A stretch of DNA of 64,000 nt. It comes from Gemmatimonadales bacterium. GTDB taxonomy: Bacteria > Gemmatimonadota > Gemmatimonadetes > Longimicrobiales > Gaopeijiaceae. Positions within the stretch are counted from its first letter, which is position 1; every line of letters begins with the position of its first letter. The position numbers were made by a program, and so were the translations under genes. The stretch lies in the NCBI GenBank assembly GCA_007692605.1, contig REBS01000096.1:1-64000 (forward strand), given 5' to 3'. The notes under the pieces were generated by a model that was not told the origin of the DNA, ran no database searches, and saw only the letters and a list, made by a program, of their open reading frames with translations. Of the stretch, positions 16,738 through 26,366 are shown in pieces.

Positions 16738-17856
16738 TCATACCGGTCGGCTGTCGAGGCCCGTCAGCACCCCCCCGGTGCTGAATCCCGGATAGAGCGC
16801 CGATTCAGGTTTCGGGAGGTCGTCCCGGGACGCCAGCGCCGACTCGGCGGCGGCGTCCACCTCAGCCGACACTTCATCTTCGATCTCGCCCAGACGGGAC
16901 TCGTCGACCCCTTCTTCCCGCAGATACGTCTCAAAAAGTCCGACCGGATCCCGTCGCCCCCAGATCCGGAAGAGCTCCGCCGAGAAGGTCTCCCGCGCCT
17001 CGCGCTCGTCATGCGTGGCGTGGCCGCCCATCCGGAAGGTCCGTGCGTGCAGAATCTGCGGTCCCTCTTCCTGTCGGCAGCGCTCCACCGCCAGGGCCGT
17101 GGCGGCGGCCATGTCGAGCAGGTGGTTGCCGTCGACCCGCACTGTCCGCAGTCCGTACATCTCGCCCCAACGCTCGAGACGACCGGCTCCGTGCTGGCTG
17201 GCGCGAGTGCCGAGCGCTACCTGGTTGTCCTGCAAAATGAATACCACCGGCAGGTTCTGAACCGCGGCGAGCGTGAGCCCTTCGTGGCATTCGCCGGTCT
17301 TCGTGGCCCCGTCGCCGATGAAGGTGAGGGCGACTCCCCCATTCCCTTCGCGGGCGAGCCCGAGAGCGACCCCGGCCATGACCGGCACATTCGTCCCCAT
17401 GTGAGAGATCGGTTGCAGGACTCGCCGGGTGATATCTCCCACATGGAGGTCCCGCCCGCCCGTCGGACCGTCGGCGGTCGCCAGGTACCCGCGGAAGAGA
17501 TCGGCGATCGGCATCCCCATCATGAAGCAGGCACCCGCGTTGCGAATCATCGGGCACACCCAGTCGCGCGCCGGATCGAGGGCGGCGACCGATCCGACCG
17601 TGACCGCTTCCTCACCGGTGCCGAGCCAGGCCTTCGAGATCACGCCCTGTCGAACCCAACGCTTCAGAGCGATGTCGAGGAGTCGCGTGCGCAGCAGATC
17701 CCTGTACAGCCCGAGAAGGTCGGCTTCGGAGCGACCCTCGATCCACTCCGCCCGTCCGGGTCGGGCGTGGAGCGTGTCTCGCCACCGTGCAATCTCGTCG
17801 GCGTCGGGGGCCCAGTCGAGATACTCCGGAGGGTCGTAGGCGGCGAAACGGCGCAC
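16738..17856 (-). CDS. Thiamine-dependent 2-oxoacid dehydrogenase E1 component, alpha subunit (GTG start at 17856 is a best guess)
   Basis: GTGEEAVTVGSVAALDP, ALTFIGDGATKTGECHEGLTLAAVQNLPVVFILQDNQVALGT, TFRMGGHATHDER. Confidence 0.88.
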   Translation of the reverse strand: MRRFAAYDPPEYLDWAPDADEIARWRDTLHARPGRAEWIEGRSEADLLGLYRDLLRTRLLDIALKRWVRQGVISKAWLGTGEEAVTVGSVAALDPARDWVCPMIRNAGACFMMGMPIADLFRGYLATADGPTGGRDLHVGDITRRVLQPISHMGTNVPVMAGVALGLAREGNGGVALTFIGDGATKTGECHEGLTLAAVQNLPVVFILQDNQVALGTRASQHGAGRLERWGEMYGLRTVRVDGNHLLDMAAATALAVERCRQEEGPQILHARTFRMGGHATHDEREARETFSAELFRIWGRRDPVGLFETYLREEGVDESRLGEIEDEVSAEVDAAAESALASRDDLPKPESALYPGFSTGGVLTGLDSRPV

Positions 17857-17885
17857 GGCATCGGCTCGGCATTCGGGGGCATGAA

Positions 17886-17912
17886 GGGCTGCCCCTGAAG
17901 CTAGGGCAGCCC
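17886..17912. other. Perfect 9-bp inverted repeat (GGGCTGCCC-N9-GGGCAGCCC) upstream of E1 alpha
   Basis: Read directly from the sequence; sits in the putative 5' UTR of the minus-strand gene. Confidence 0.6.
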
Positions 17913-18128
17913 GCCCCACCCGGCCAGAGTGGGGAGGGGCCCGAGAAGACCGGTGGTGTCGTTCCCGGAGAGTCGCCGATTGCCCGGGGGTTCGCGGCAC
18001 CCCTTAGGATGTCCCGAAATCGGAGCGTACTCGGGGGGGGGCGTCGTCTCGGTTCCTGTGCGCGTCCGGAGCGCGGCTGGTCGAAGGCATAGCGCTAGCT
18101 ACGTCGAGGCGAACCAACGACCGAGGAG

Positions 18129-18290
18129 GCCCCCTGCGGCCGCAATCCGAAGGGGGACGGGGGGTTGCGGCCCCGGATCTTCGCTGGGCCCCTTCACCGA
18201 TGCTTGGGCATCGCTGTCAGGGGCCCGCCTTGACCCGGGGTACCCGCACGCATCGCGTGTGGGTCGCGCAAGACCCCGTCCCGGTGCACC
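18129..18290 (+). ncRNA. Candidate structured RNA, class unknown
   Basis: Nested and mutually compatible inverted repeats (see findings); no convincing ORF. Confidence 0.35.
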
Positions 18291-18423
18291 CCTGTATTTC
18301 TTCAACGGCCTTCTAGCATTCCCCGTCGAACCCGATGGGACGATCTGTCAAGTCATTGCACGTGCGGGGGGCGGGTCCCAAACTATGTATTACCCGGACC
18401 CATTTCCTCTCCGTTCATAGACC

Positions 18424-19065
18424 GTGACGAAGACCCAGAGCTCATCCTCCGTCTCCAGTCGTTCCAGCCGCCGGGTTCAGGCCCGCGTGGCGCTGGTTCT
18501 GCTCGAGACCCTGCGAAGCCAGGACCTCCCCGTGGAGATTCTCGACGACGAGAATGTCACGGTGACGCTGCCCCGTCGGCTGGGTCTCTCCGACGTGGTC
18601 GACGCGCAGATCCGGCGCTACCGCGCCGAGGCGCGTCGCCGCCGTCGGGTGCCCGAAGGCGAGGTGCTCGACCTGATGCGGCTCGTGCTGAGACGCCCCG
18701 ATGCCGACGAAGTCTTCTTTCGCGTGGGCGAGTTGCTCCATGGGGACCATGGCCGCAGGGGGCTGCGTCGCCTCCTGCCACGGGGCCTGGCCATCTCGCG
18801 GGCCCGCCGCAGAGCTCGTCGACGCCTGGCCAGCTACTTCGGGGGGTCGGTCGTTCGGGGGGTCGGGAAAGAGTTCGTGCTCGAGGCGGATCCGGGTCTC
18901 CTCCTGCATGAAGATGCCCCGGGCGAGGCGTGTGCCCTGATCACCGGGTTCGCCAATCGCGCGCTGGCGATGTACATACCCGACCCCGCTCCCGTCCTTC
19001 ATGTCGAATGCCGTCGAACCGGAGGTGAGGTCTGCCGATGGGCCCTGCGGGAGCGCGAAGACTGA
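18424..19065 (+). CDS. Hypothetical protein with possible V4R-like C-terminus
   Basis: 213 aa ORF; C-terminal VLHVECRRTGGEVCRWAL recalls the V4R Cys motif; GTG start. Confidence 0.6.
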   Translation: MTKTQSSSSVSSRSSRRVQARVALVLLETLRSQDLPVEILDDENVTVTLPRRLGLSDVVDAQIRRYRAEARRRRRVPEGEVLDLMRLVLRRPDADEVFFRVGELLHGDHGRRGLRRLLPRGLAISRARRRARRRLASYFGGSVVRGVGKEFVLEADPGLLLHEDAPGEACALITGFANRALAMYIPDPAPVLHVECRRTGGEVCRWALRERED

Positions 19066-19143
19066 GCCGGATCTCGGCCTCGGGTTCCGGGTAGCGTTGA
19101 GCCCGAATCCAACTTCGATCCATCCCAAACCGAGGACCAGCCG

Positions 19144-19614
19144 ATGGCGCAGGACGTGGATGTGGTGCAGGAAGGTGACCAGGCCCCCGACTTCACTCTC
19201 CCTGCCGATGACGGGACCGAGCGTTCGCTCGCCGATTACCGGGGGAAGCGGGTGATCCTCTACTTCTATCCGAAGGATGACACGTCGGGGTGCACCACGC
19301 AGGCGTGTGATCTGCGCGATGTCCTCCCCCGGATCGAGGAGGCCGGCGCGGTGGTTCTGGGTGTGTCACCCGACCCCGTTTCGTCGCACGAGAAATTCCG
19401 CGACAAGTACGACCTCAACTTCCCCCTGCTCGCCGACGAGGACCAGGAGGTCTGCAAGGCTTATGGCGTCTGGAAGGAGAAGTCGATGTACGGCCGCAAG
19501 TACTGGGGCGTGGAGCGGAGTACGTTCATCATCGACGAGAACGGGGTGATCGCCGAAGCCTGGCGAAAGGTGCGTCCCAAGGGGCACGCCGACCGGGTGG
19601 TCGAGGCGGTCTGA
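19144..19614 (+). CDS. bcp: Thioredoxin-dependent thiol peroxidase (Bcp/AhpC-TSA)
   Basis: VILYFYPKDDTSGCTTQACDLRD peroxiredoxin active site. Confidence 0.95.
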   Translation: MAQDVDVVQEGDQAPDFTLPADDGTERSLADYRGKRVILYFYPKDDTSGCTTQACDLRDVLPRIEEAGAVVLGVSPDPVSSHEKFRDKYDLNFPLLADEDQEVCKAYGVWKEKSMYGRKYWGVERSTFIIDENGVIAEAWRKVRPKGHADRVVEAV

Positions 19615-19735
19615 CCGGAACGCGTGGGGCGGATGGGTTCGAGTCGATCGGATGGAGCGCCCGCCGGCAAACGGCGCGCCGCAGTCGATCCGGAACGACG
19701 CGGGGGGCGGATTGGAAGATACGCCGGCCGGCCCC

Positions 19736-20272
19736 CTACCTGCGGGGCCCTGTCCCTCGGCCCCCCGAGCTCTCTCCGGCGCGGACCCGAGGAATGATCG
19801 GGTCCGGACGATTCTCGCGCAGGCAGCGGTGCGCCTTGAAGAGACACAGGTCCTGCACCACCGTCCGCCCCGAAGAACGGGCCTCGCTCGCGGCGGCGTT
19901 GTCGCGAATCCCCTCCTGCAGCCAGAGTGCAGGTCGCTCCGGGCGCTCGCCGCCCTCGCGGACGAGCACTCCGGCCTCTTCGGAGGGGCGGAACAGGAGG
20001 ACCAGGTCGACCGCTTCCGAGACCGCGGCCAGCGTCGGACGGGCTCGCCGCCCGAGGATCCACGAGGCGTTCGGATTCACCGGGATGATCTCGAGGCCCT
20101 TGGCCGCCAGATACGACGGCACCCGGCGCGCCGGCTTCTGAGGGTCGCGCGAGACGCCAACCACCGCCAGGGTCGACAACCGGCTGATCAGGCTTGCCAG
20201 CGTCTCGGGCGACGGGTTATTCGGGTCTGAGCTCTCTGCGAGCAGGCGAGAGAGGCGATCCAGGTCGGACAT
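19736..20272 (-). CDS. CoA-binding (YccU-like) domain protein
   Basis: LAVVGVSRDPQKPARRVPSYLAAKGLEIIPVNPNASWILGRRARPTL...VVQDLCLFKAHR. Confidence 0.88.
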   Translation of the reverse strand: MSDLDRLSRLLAESSDPNNPSPETLASLISRLSTLAVVGVSRDPQKPARRVPSYLAAKGLEIIPVNPNASWILGRRARPTLAAVSEAVDLVLLFRPSEEAGVLVREGGERPERPALWLQEGIRDNAAASEARSSGRTVVQDLCLFKAHRCLRENRPDPIIPRVRAGESSGGRGTGPRR

Positions 20273-20497
20273 CCGATGCAGGGGCTTCGAACGACCCTTG
20301 CAACGGTCGGGTATGACGCGTGCGCAGAGCCGGACTGTTAATCTGGCCGCACAATACTTCGCAGCCCCGGTCCCGGGCAAGCCGCAACCCCGGAAGATTG
20401 CCCGCACGGCCGGATGAGGCCATCATGGTGCGCCGGAAGGGACGTCAGAGCGGCGTCTCCCCCGGCCCCGAACCATTACGCCTGGAGGTTCAGTTTT

Positions 20498-21439
20498 ATG
20501 GAGGTACTCGCCTGGTCGTTGGTTGTAGTCCTCACGATCGTCGTCGTCGTGCTTCTCCTGAAGCGGAAGAGCGCCGCGGTGCCGGCCGGAAGCTCGGTGC
20601 GCGAGGTGCGCGAGTTGTCGACGGGGGGGAGCTCGACGGCCCACGGGAGCAGCGCCGCACCCGCCGACACTACCGAGGCGGGGACTGCCACGGCTCCAGC
20701 TCCCGCCGATGGCCATGCCGGGCCGGGATCCCATGCCGCCGATCCCGCTCGCTCCGGCCGGACCGAGACGGCGAGCACCCGGGCGATGCTCGAATCCGTC
20801 CTGGGCTTCCTCGAGCGGGGCCCCCTGTCCGACCTGCGCGAGGCCGAGTCCGGGGGGAGCCTGCCGGGTCCCGTGCTCGACGCGCTCGACGCACTCGAGG
20901 ACCTGGCCTTCTACGGGAGGATTCCCGATCCGACGACCTCGAAGCAGAGCCTCGAGCACCTGGTGCGCGACGTCACCCGTGAATACACCGACGAGCATGG
21001 GGTTCGGGTGCGGGTGAGCGGACCGGAGCGCCTGGTGAGCTTCACCGTCGCTCCGGAGTGGTTCAAGGACGTGCTGTACCTGGTCCTGGCGAACGCCCAT
21101 CACTACGGGGGAGACGGCCAGATCGAGGTGCGCCTTAGCGGTGGTGCGGCGGTTCCCGCCGTCGTCGAGGTGCGCGACGAAGGCGAGGGATTCTCGGACG
21201 AGGCGCTCGAGCACGCCTTCGAGCCGTTCTGGACGAGTGATGAACGGGCACCCGGACTGGGCCTCTTCCACTGCCGGATCCTCGTCGACCGGATGGGCGG
21301 AGAGCTCGAGATCGACAACCATCCCGATGGAGGGGGCCGCGTTCGGCTCCTTCTGCCCGAGGCTCCACCGGCGGGCGACGGCCAGGATACCCGCAGCGCC
21401 CGACCGCCGGCTGACCCGCAGCCCCCGGCCGCCGACTGA
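20498..21439 (+). CDS. Membrane-anchored histidine-kinase-type ATPase protein
   Basis: N-terminal TM; NAHHYGGDGQIEVRL (N box), VRDEGEGF (G1), APGLGLFHCRILVDRMGGELEI (G2). Confidence 0.75.
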   Translation: MEVLAWSLVVVLTIVVVVLLLKRKSAAVPAGSSVREVRELSTGGSSTAHGSSAAPADTTEAGTATAPAPADGHAGPGSHAADPARSGRTETASTRAMLESVLGFLERGPLSDLREAESGGSLPGPVLDALDALEDLAFYGRIPDPTTSKQSLEHLVRDVTREYTDEHGVRVRVSGPERLVSFTVAPEWFKDVLYLVLANAHHYGGDGQIEVRLSGGAAVPAVVEVRDEGEGFSDEALEHAFEPFWTSDERAPGLGLFHCRILVDRMGGELEIDNHPDGGGRVRLLLPEAPPAGDGQDTRSARPPADPQPPAAD

Positions 21440-21458
21440 CCCGAAACGTCGAGGACCC

Positions 21459-22391
21459 CTACCCGACCGGCGAAGTGGGTGGCCGGCGGGTGGGCCCGGC
21501 GGCGTAGGCCCCGGCCACCCCCACCACGAGAATCACGAGCCCCACCCAGCCCTGGGCCGTGAGCGTCTGGTCGAGCAGAAGAACGGCCAGCAGGGCCGCC
21601 GCGAAGGGCTCCACCGTGGTCCCGATCGAGGCCCGCCCCGCCTCGAGGGTGCGCATGGCGTTGAAGAGCAGAAGCGCGGCCACCGCCATGGTCAGAAGCC
21701 CGAACAGGAGGAGGAGCGCCCACCCCGCCGCCGAGGGGGGCAGCACCACCGGCTCCCGCCGCACGATCCAGGTCACCGCCAGGAGGATGGTCCCGCCCAG
21801 CGTACTCCAGAAGAGGGGCACCAGGGGCCCGTGCTCCTTGCCGTAGTGCTTGCCGAAGAGGGTGTAGGTCCCGTACGAGAGCCCGCAGGCGCAGCCCCAC
21901 AGGATCCCGGCCAGGGTGAGATCCACGTCGACCCCCCGTGCGCCGAACACCGTCAGCCACACCCCCACGACCGACAGCACCGCGAGCCCCACCCGCGTCG
22001 GGGTCAGGGGCTCCCGGAAGAGCACGGCCGACATGCCCACCACGAAGGCCGGCGCCAGGTACAGGAGCGCCACCGTCGCGGGCACCCCGACCGCGTCGGT
22101 CGACATCTGGTAGGCCAGCTGGAAGATCCCGACCACGACCCCGCCCGCCACGAAGAGCGAAAGGAGCGCCCGGCGCGGAAGAAGAAAGGCCCCCCGGCCC
22201 CGCAGCGCCACCAGGAAGAGCGCCAGAAAGACGGTCCCGACGAGGGGTCGCAGGAGCGCCACCGAGGTCGGCGGCACCCCCATCCGGTAGAGCGCCACGC
22301 TGAACGGCCCCGAGGTCGCCCAGAGGGTGCCGGCCAGGATCACCTGCAGGTAGGCCAGGGCCGTGGCGCGGGTCTCGGGGTCGCTGAACAT
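21459..22391 (-). CDS. EamA/DMT-family transporter
   Basis: Ten TM segments with repeated EamA-like halves (GTLWATSGPFSVALYR; LLFGLLTMAVAALLLFNAMRTLEAGRASIGTTVEPFAAALLA). Confidence 0.9.
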   Translation of the reverse strand: MFSDPETRATALAYLQVILAGTLWATSGPFSVALYRMGVPPTSVALLRPLVGTVFLALFLVALRGRGAFLLPRRALLSLFVAGGVVVGIFQLAYQMSTDAVGVPATVALLYLAPAFVVGMSAVLFREPLTPTRVGLAVLSVVGVWLTVFGARGVDVDLTLAGILWGCACGLSYGTYTLFGKHYGKEHGPLVPLFWSTLGGTILLAVTWIVRREPVVLPPSAAGWALLLLFGLLTMAVAALLLFNAMRTLEAGRASIGTTVEPFAAALLAVLLLDQTLTAQGWVGLVILVVGVAGAYAAGPTRRPPTSPVG

Positions 22392-22506
22392 TCCACAAAC
22401 TAAACCCCCGCCCCGGGGGGTGGTACCGGCAGCGCGCCGGCCCACGTATCTTCGAACGGTCCGAACTCGCCGCAGGATTCCTTGTCCCGCCACCCCTCCC
22501 CATCTC

Positions 22507-24387
22507 ATGACGCTTTCCGGCTCGGCGCCGGGCTCCGACGACGCGGAACCCGAAACCCGCGAGACGCGCGACTCCCGCTACCGGTTCCTCATCCGGCTCT
22601 GGCCACGGATCCGCCCGCACCGCCCGGCGCTGATCGGCGCGATCGTCCTGATCATCCTGGGCACGATCATCGGGCTCGCCTTTCCCCTGATCGTGCGGGA
22701 GCTTCTCGACGCCGCCTTCGAGGTCGGGGACCGCGGCATGCTGAACCGGATCGCCCTCTTCCTGATGGGGCTCTTCCTCCTGCAGGCGGTGGTGAACTTC
22801 GGGCAGAGCTACCTGGCGGCGGCGGTCTCGGAGCGGATCGTCGCGCGTCTCCGAAAGGACCTCTTCTCGCACCTGATGGCCCAGCCCCCGGGCTTCTTCG
22901 CGCGCCGGCGGGTCGGAGAGCTCTCGTCCCGCCTGGCCTCCGATGCCGGGCTCATCCAGAGCATCCTCCGCTTCGGGATCCCCGAGCTGGTGCGGCAGGG
23001 CCTCTTCCTGCTCGGCGCCCTCGTCCTGGTGACGATCGCCCACCCGCGCCTGACCCTGGTGACCATGATCGCGATCCCCCCGACGGTGGTGGCCGGCTGG
23101 CTCCTGGGCCGCCGGGTCCGGCGCCTCTCGACGGGGATCCAGGACCGCCTGGCCGACGCCGTCTCGCGGGCCGAGCAGGTCTTCACCCAGATCACCACGG
23201 TGCAGAGCTTCACGCGCGAGGGCTGGGAGAAGGAGCGCTTCGCCACCGATGTGAACGCGACCCGCGACATCGGCCTTCGCCGCGCCGTCGCCCGGGCGCT
23301 GCTGACCGGCACCGTGAGCTTCACCGCCTTCGGCGCCATCGCCCTCGTCCTGTGGGAGGGAGGCCGACTGGTGCTCGACGGCGCCCTCACCCCGGGCACC
23401 CTGGTCGCCTTCCTCCTCTACGCGGTCCTGATCGCGGGCGCGGTGACCTCGCTCGCCGGCTTCTGGGGCAATCTCCAGGAGGCCTCGGGCGCGGCCCGCC
23501 GGATCTTCGGACTTCTCGACCTGCAGGTGGAGCTTCAGGAGCCCGCCGAGCCCCGCAGCCTTCCGACCCCCCTCGACGGGCGGGTCCGCTACCGGGATGT
23601 CCGGTTCCGCTATGGTCCCGACCTGCCCCGGGTGCTCCACGGGATCGAGCTCGAGATCCAGCCGGGCGAGACGGTGGCGCTGGTGGGGGCGTCGGGAGCC
23701 GGAAAGAGCACGCTCGCCGCCCTCCTTCCGCGTTTCTACGATGTGGAAGGGGGCGCCGTCGAGGTCGATGGCATCGATGTCAGGGAGGTCCGTCTCGCCG
23801 ATCTGCGGGCCCGGATCGGCCTCGTCCCCCAGGAACCGATGCTCTTCGCCGGGACGGTCCGCGAGAACCTGCGCTACGGGAACCCGGATGCCGGCGACGA
23901 CGAGGTGGAGCACGCGGCCCGCGAGGCCCACGCCCACGAGTTCATCTCACAGCTGCCGAAAGGCTACGACGCCGTGATCGGCGAGCGGGGCATCACCCTC
24001 TCGGCCGGCCAGCGCCAGCGGATGGCGATCGCCCGGGTGATGCTCAAGGCTCCCACGATCCTGATCCTCGACGAGGCCTCGAGTGCGCTCGACGCCGAGT
24101 CCGAGCGACTCGTGCAGGACGCTCTCGACCGCCTGATGGAGGGCCGGACCACCCTGGTGATCGCGCACCGGCTCTCGACGATCCTCAGGGCCGACCGGAT
24201 CCTGGTCCTGGACCAGGGCGAGATCGCGGCCCGGGGACGTCACCTGGAGCTGCTGGAGTCAAGCGAACTCTACGCCCGTCTCTACCGCCGTCAGTTCGAC
24301 GACGCCATGGCCTCCTCGTCGGCCCCCACCCCCGACTCGGGATCGTCCGAGCCGGCGGTCTCCGTCTCGGACGTCTCGGACGGATAG
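22507..24387 (+). CDS. ABC exporter, fused permease-ATPase (MsbA/LmrA-like)
   Basis: Six-TM domain; GASGAGKSTLAALLPRFYD, ITLSAGQRQRMAIARVMLKAPTILILDEASSALD. Confidence 0.92.
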   Translation: MTLSGSAPGSDDAEPETRETRDSRYRFLIRLWPRIRPHRPALIGAIVLIILGTIIGLAFPLIVRELLDAAFEVGDRGMLNRIALFLMGLFLLQAVVNFGQSYLAAAVSERIVARLRKDLFSHLMAQPPGFFARRRVGELSSRLASDAGLIQSILRFGIPELVRQGLFLLGALVLVTIAHPRLTLVTMIAIPPTVVAGWLLGRRVRRLSTGIQDRLADAVSRAEQVFTQITTVQSFTREGWEKERFATDVNATRDIGLRRAVARALLTGTVSFTAFGAIALVLWEGGRLVLDGALTPGTLVAFLLYAVLIAGAVTSLAGFWGNLQEASGAARRIFGLLDLQVELQEPAEPRSLPTPLDGRVRYRDVRFRYGPDLPRVLHGIELEIQPGETVALVGASGAGKSTLAALLPRFYDVEGGAVEVDGIDVREVRLADLRARIGLVPQEPMLFAGTVRENLRYGNPDAGDDEVEHAAREAHAHEFISQLPKGYDAVIGERGITLSAGQRQRMAIARVMLKAPTILILDEASSALDAESERLVQDALDRLMEGRTTLVIAHRLSTILRADRILVLDQGEIAARGRHLELLESSELYARLYRRQFDDAMASSSAPTPDSGSSEPAVSVSDVSDG

Positions 24388-26312
24388 AGAGGCGCCTCCA
24401 TCGGGCGGGGGTCGTCGACCACCGAGACGATCCCCTCCTCGAGCCAATCGTAGCGGCCCTCCATCGCCCGGCGGGCGACCCCGTAGGCGGTCACGTCGTC
24501 GTTGCGGAAGATGTCGCGGAAGTGATCGCGGATCCGGCGGCGCGCCTGGCGGCAGAAGAGGTCAGCCAGCTCCTCGGGGCTTCGGTCCGACGGATTCTCC
24601 TCGACGAGCATCCGGGCCCGGACGCACGACGCGGTCATCATGAAGGCCTCGGTCCCGATGTCGACGACCCGGCCCAGCACGGCCTGGCGCTTCTCGAGCC
24701 CACCCCCGTGGCGGATCATGCAGTAGAAGATGGTCCGGGCGAGCTTGCGCGAGGTGCGCTCGACGAAGCGCAGGTGCGTTGCCAAAGGCCCGAACTCCGA
24801 GTAGCGGGGCCAGCGGCCCCATCCCATCCACCGGGTCGGGTACCACCAGGCGTAGTGCAGCCCCCCGCGCACGGCGGCCGCGATCCGCCTTCCGGTCGGG
24901 GCCCTCGGGTCGACCATGTCTCCCGCGACCTTCAGGTGGGTGTCGACGGCCTCGCGGGCGATGAACAGCCGCATGATCTCCGAGGAGCCCTCGAAGATCA
25001 GGTTGATCCTCAGGTCCCGCAGCGCCCGCTCGACCGGGATCGGGTTCTCGCCCCGGTCGCGGAGTGAGTCGGCGGTCTCGTATCCCCGTCCCCCCCGGAT
25101 CTGCAGCGCCTCGTTGCCCGCGTCGAAGGCGACCTCGGAGTGCCACATCTTGGCGGCGGCCGCCTCGATCCGGATGTCGAACTGCTTGGAGTCGGACATC
25201 GCCGCCGTCAACTCGGCTCCGGCCTCCATGGCGAAGGTGTCGGCCGCCATCTTCGCCAGCTTCTGCGCGATCGCGTCGTGCTTCCCGATCGCCTGGCCCC
25301 ACTGCACCCGCTCTGCCGCCCACTTCCGCGAGGCCTCGAGCGAGGCCTTTCCGGCCGCCGCGCAGAAGGCGGGCAGCGAGAGCCGCCCGGTGTTGAGGGT
25401 GATCAGCGCGAGCTTCAGGCCCTGCCCCTCACCCCAGATCACGTTGTCGGCGGGGACCTTCACGTTGTCGAAGCGGATCACCCCGTTCGAGAGTCCCCGC
25501 AGCCCCATGAAGTGGCAGTGGTGGACGACCTCGACGCCCTCCCAGTCCGCTTCGACGATGAAGGCGGTGATGGGGCGCTTCGACTTGACCCCCTCGCGCG
25601 GCGGGGTCCGGGCCATGACGACCATGAGCTCGGCGCGCGGACCGTTCGTGCACCACAGCTTCCGGCCGTTCAGGATCCAGTGCGAGCCGTCGTCCGAAAG
25701 CTCGGCATTCGTGGCCAGGTTGGCGGGGTCGGAGCCCACCTCGGCCTCGGTGAGCGCGAAGGCCGACAGGGCGCCCTTTGCGATGCGCGGCAGGTACTTC
25801 TGCTTCTGCTCGTCGGTGCCGAAGAGCGCGAGAGGCTGCGGCACTCCGATCGACTGGTGCGCCGAGAGGAAGGCCCCGGTGGAGGCGCAGCGCGAAGAGA
25901 CGATCGCCAGCGCCCGGTTGTAGGTGACCTGCGAGAGCCCGAGGCCCCCATACTCCTGCGGGATCTTGATCCCGAAGGCGCCGAGCTCCCGGAGTCCGTC
26001 GAGGACCTCGTCGGGCACCCAGCCCTCGCGGTCGATCGCGTCTCCGTCGATCTTCTCCCGGGCGAATTGCGTCAGCTTCTCGAGGAAGGCCTCGCCTCGG
26101 GCGGACTCCTCGGGATCCGGCTTCGGGTGCGGATGGAGCATCTCGAGTCGAAAGCGGCCCTCGAAGAAGGCCCGCATGAAGCTCGCCTTCTCCCACTCCT
26201 TCTCGCGGGCTCCCTCGGCGACATCGCGCGCCTCCTGTTCGGTGGCGTGGCGGGGAGCGGACGAGGACGTCTCGGCCGGCGGGGTCGGGGACGAGGCGGA
26301 CGACTGCGTCAT
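24291..26312 (-). CDS. Acyl-CoA dehydrogenase family protein
   Basis: GIKIPQEYGGLGLSQVTYNRALAIVSSRCASTGAFLSAHQSIGVPQPLALFGTDEQKQKYLPRIAKG..ALTEAEVGSDPANL; QIRGGRGYETADSLRDRGENPIPVERALRDLRINLIFEGSSEIM. Confidence 0.95.
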   Translation of the reverse strand: MTQSSASSPTPPAETSSSAPRHATEQEARDVAEGAREKEWEKASFMRAFFEGRFRLEMLHPHPKPDPEESARGEAFLEKLTQFAREKIDGDAIDREGWVPDEVLDGLRELGAFGIKIPQEYGGLGLSQVTYNRALAIVSSRCASTGAFLSAHQSIGVPQPLALFGTDEQKQKYLPRIAKGALSAFALTEAEVGSDPANLATNAELSDDGSHWILNGRKLWCTNGPRAELMVVMARTPPREGVKSKRPITAFIVEADWEGVEVVHHCHFMGLRGLSNGVIRFDNVKVPADNVIWGEGQGLKLALITLNTGRLSLPAFCAAAGKASLEASRKWAAERVQWGQAIGKHDAIAQKLAKMAADTFAMEAGAELTAAMSDSKQFDIRIEAAAAKMWHSEVAFDAGNEALQIRGGRGYETADSLRDRGENPIPVERALRDLRINLIFEGSSEIMRLFIAREAVDTHLKVAGDMVDPRAPTGRRIAAAVRGGLHYAWWYPTRWMGWGRWPRYSEFGPLATHLRFVERTSRKLARTIFYCMIRHGGGLEKRQAVLGRVVDIGTEAFMMTASCVRARMLVEENPSDRSPEELADLFCRQARRRIRDHFRDIFRNDDVTAYGVARRAMEGRYDWLEEGIVSVVDDPRPMEAPLYPSETSETETAGSDDPESGVGADEEAMASSN

Positions 26313-26366
26313 GGCGCACCTCCGGAACGATGGGGAGAAGCTCGGTTCGAAACCTTGAATAACCTC

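Noticed and set aside
18099-18305. 68-aa minus-strand ORF in the structured intergenic region
   Set aside because: Pro/Gly/Arg composition and overlap with perfect stems suggest non-coding sequence
18300-18350. Minus-strand GGGTTCGACGGGGAATGC resembles the conserved 5' end of tmRNA
   Set aside because: No matching acceptor stem, no tag-peptide ORF with stop, and no GGTTCGA...CCA 3' end within about 400 nt; likely chance in GC-rich sequence
22482-25067. 861-aa plus-strand ORF overlapping the ABC exporter
   Set aside because: Alternate frame of the exporter gene (Pro/Arg/Gly-rich), no domain motifs
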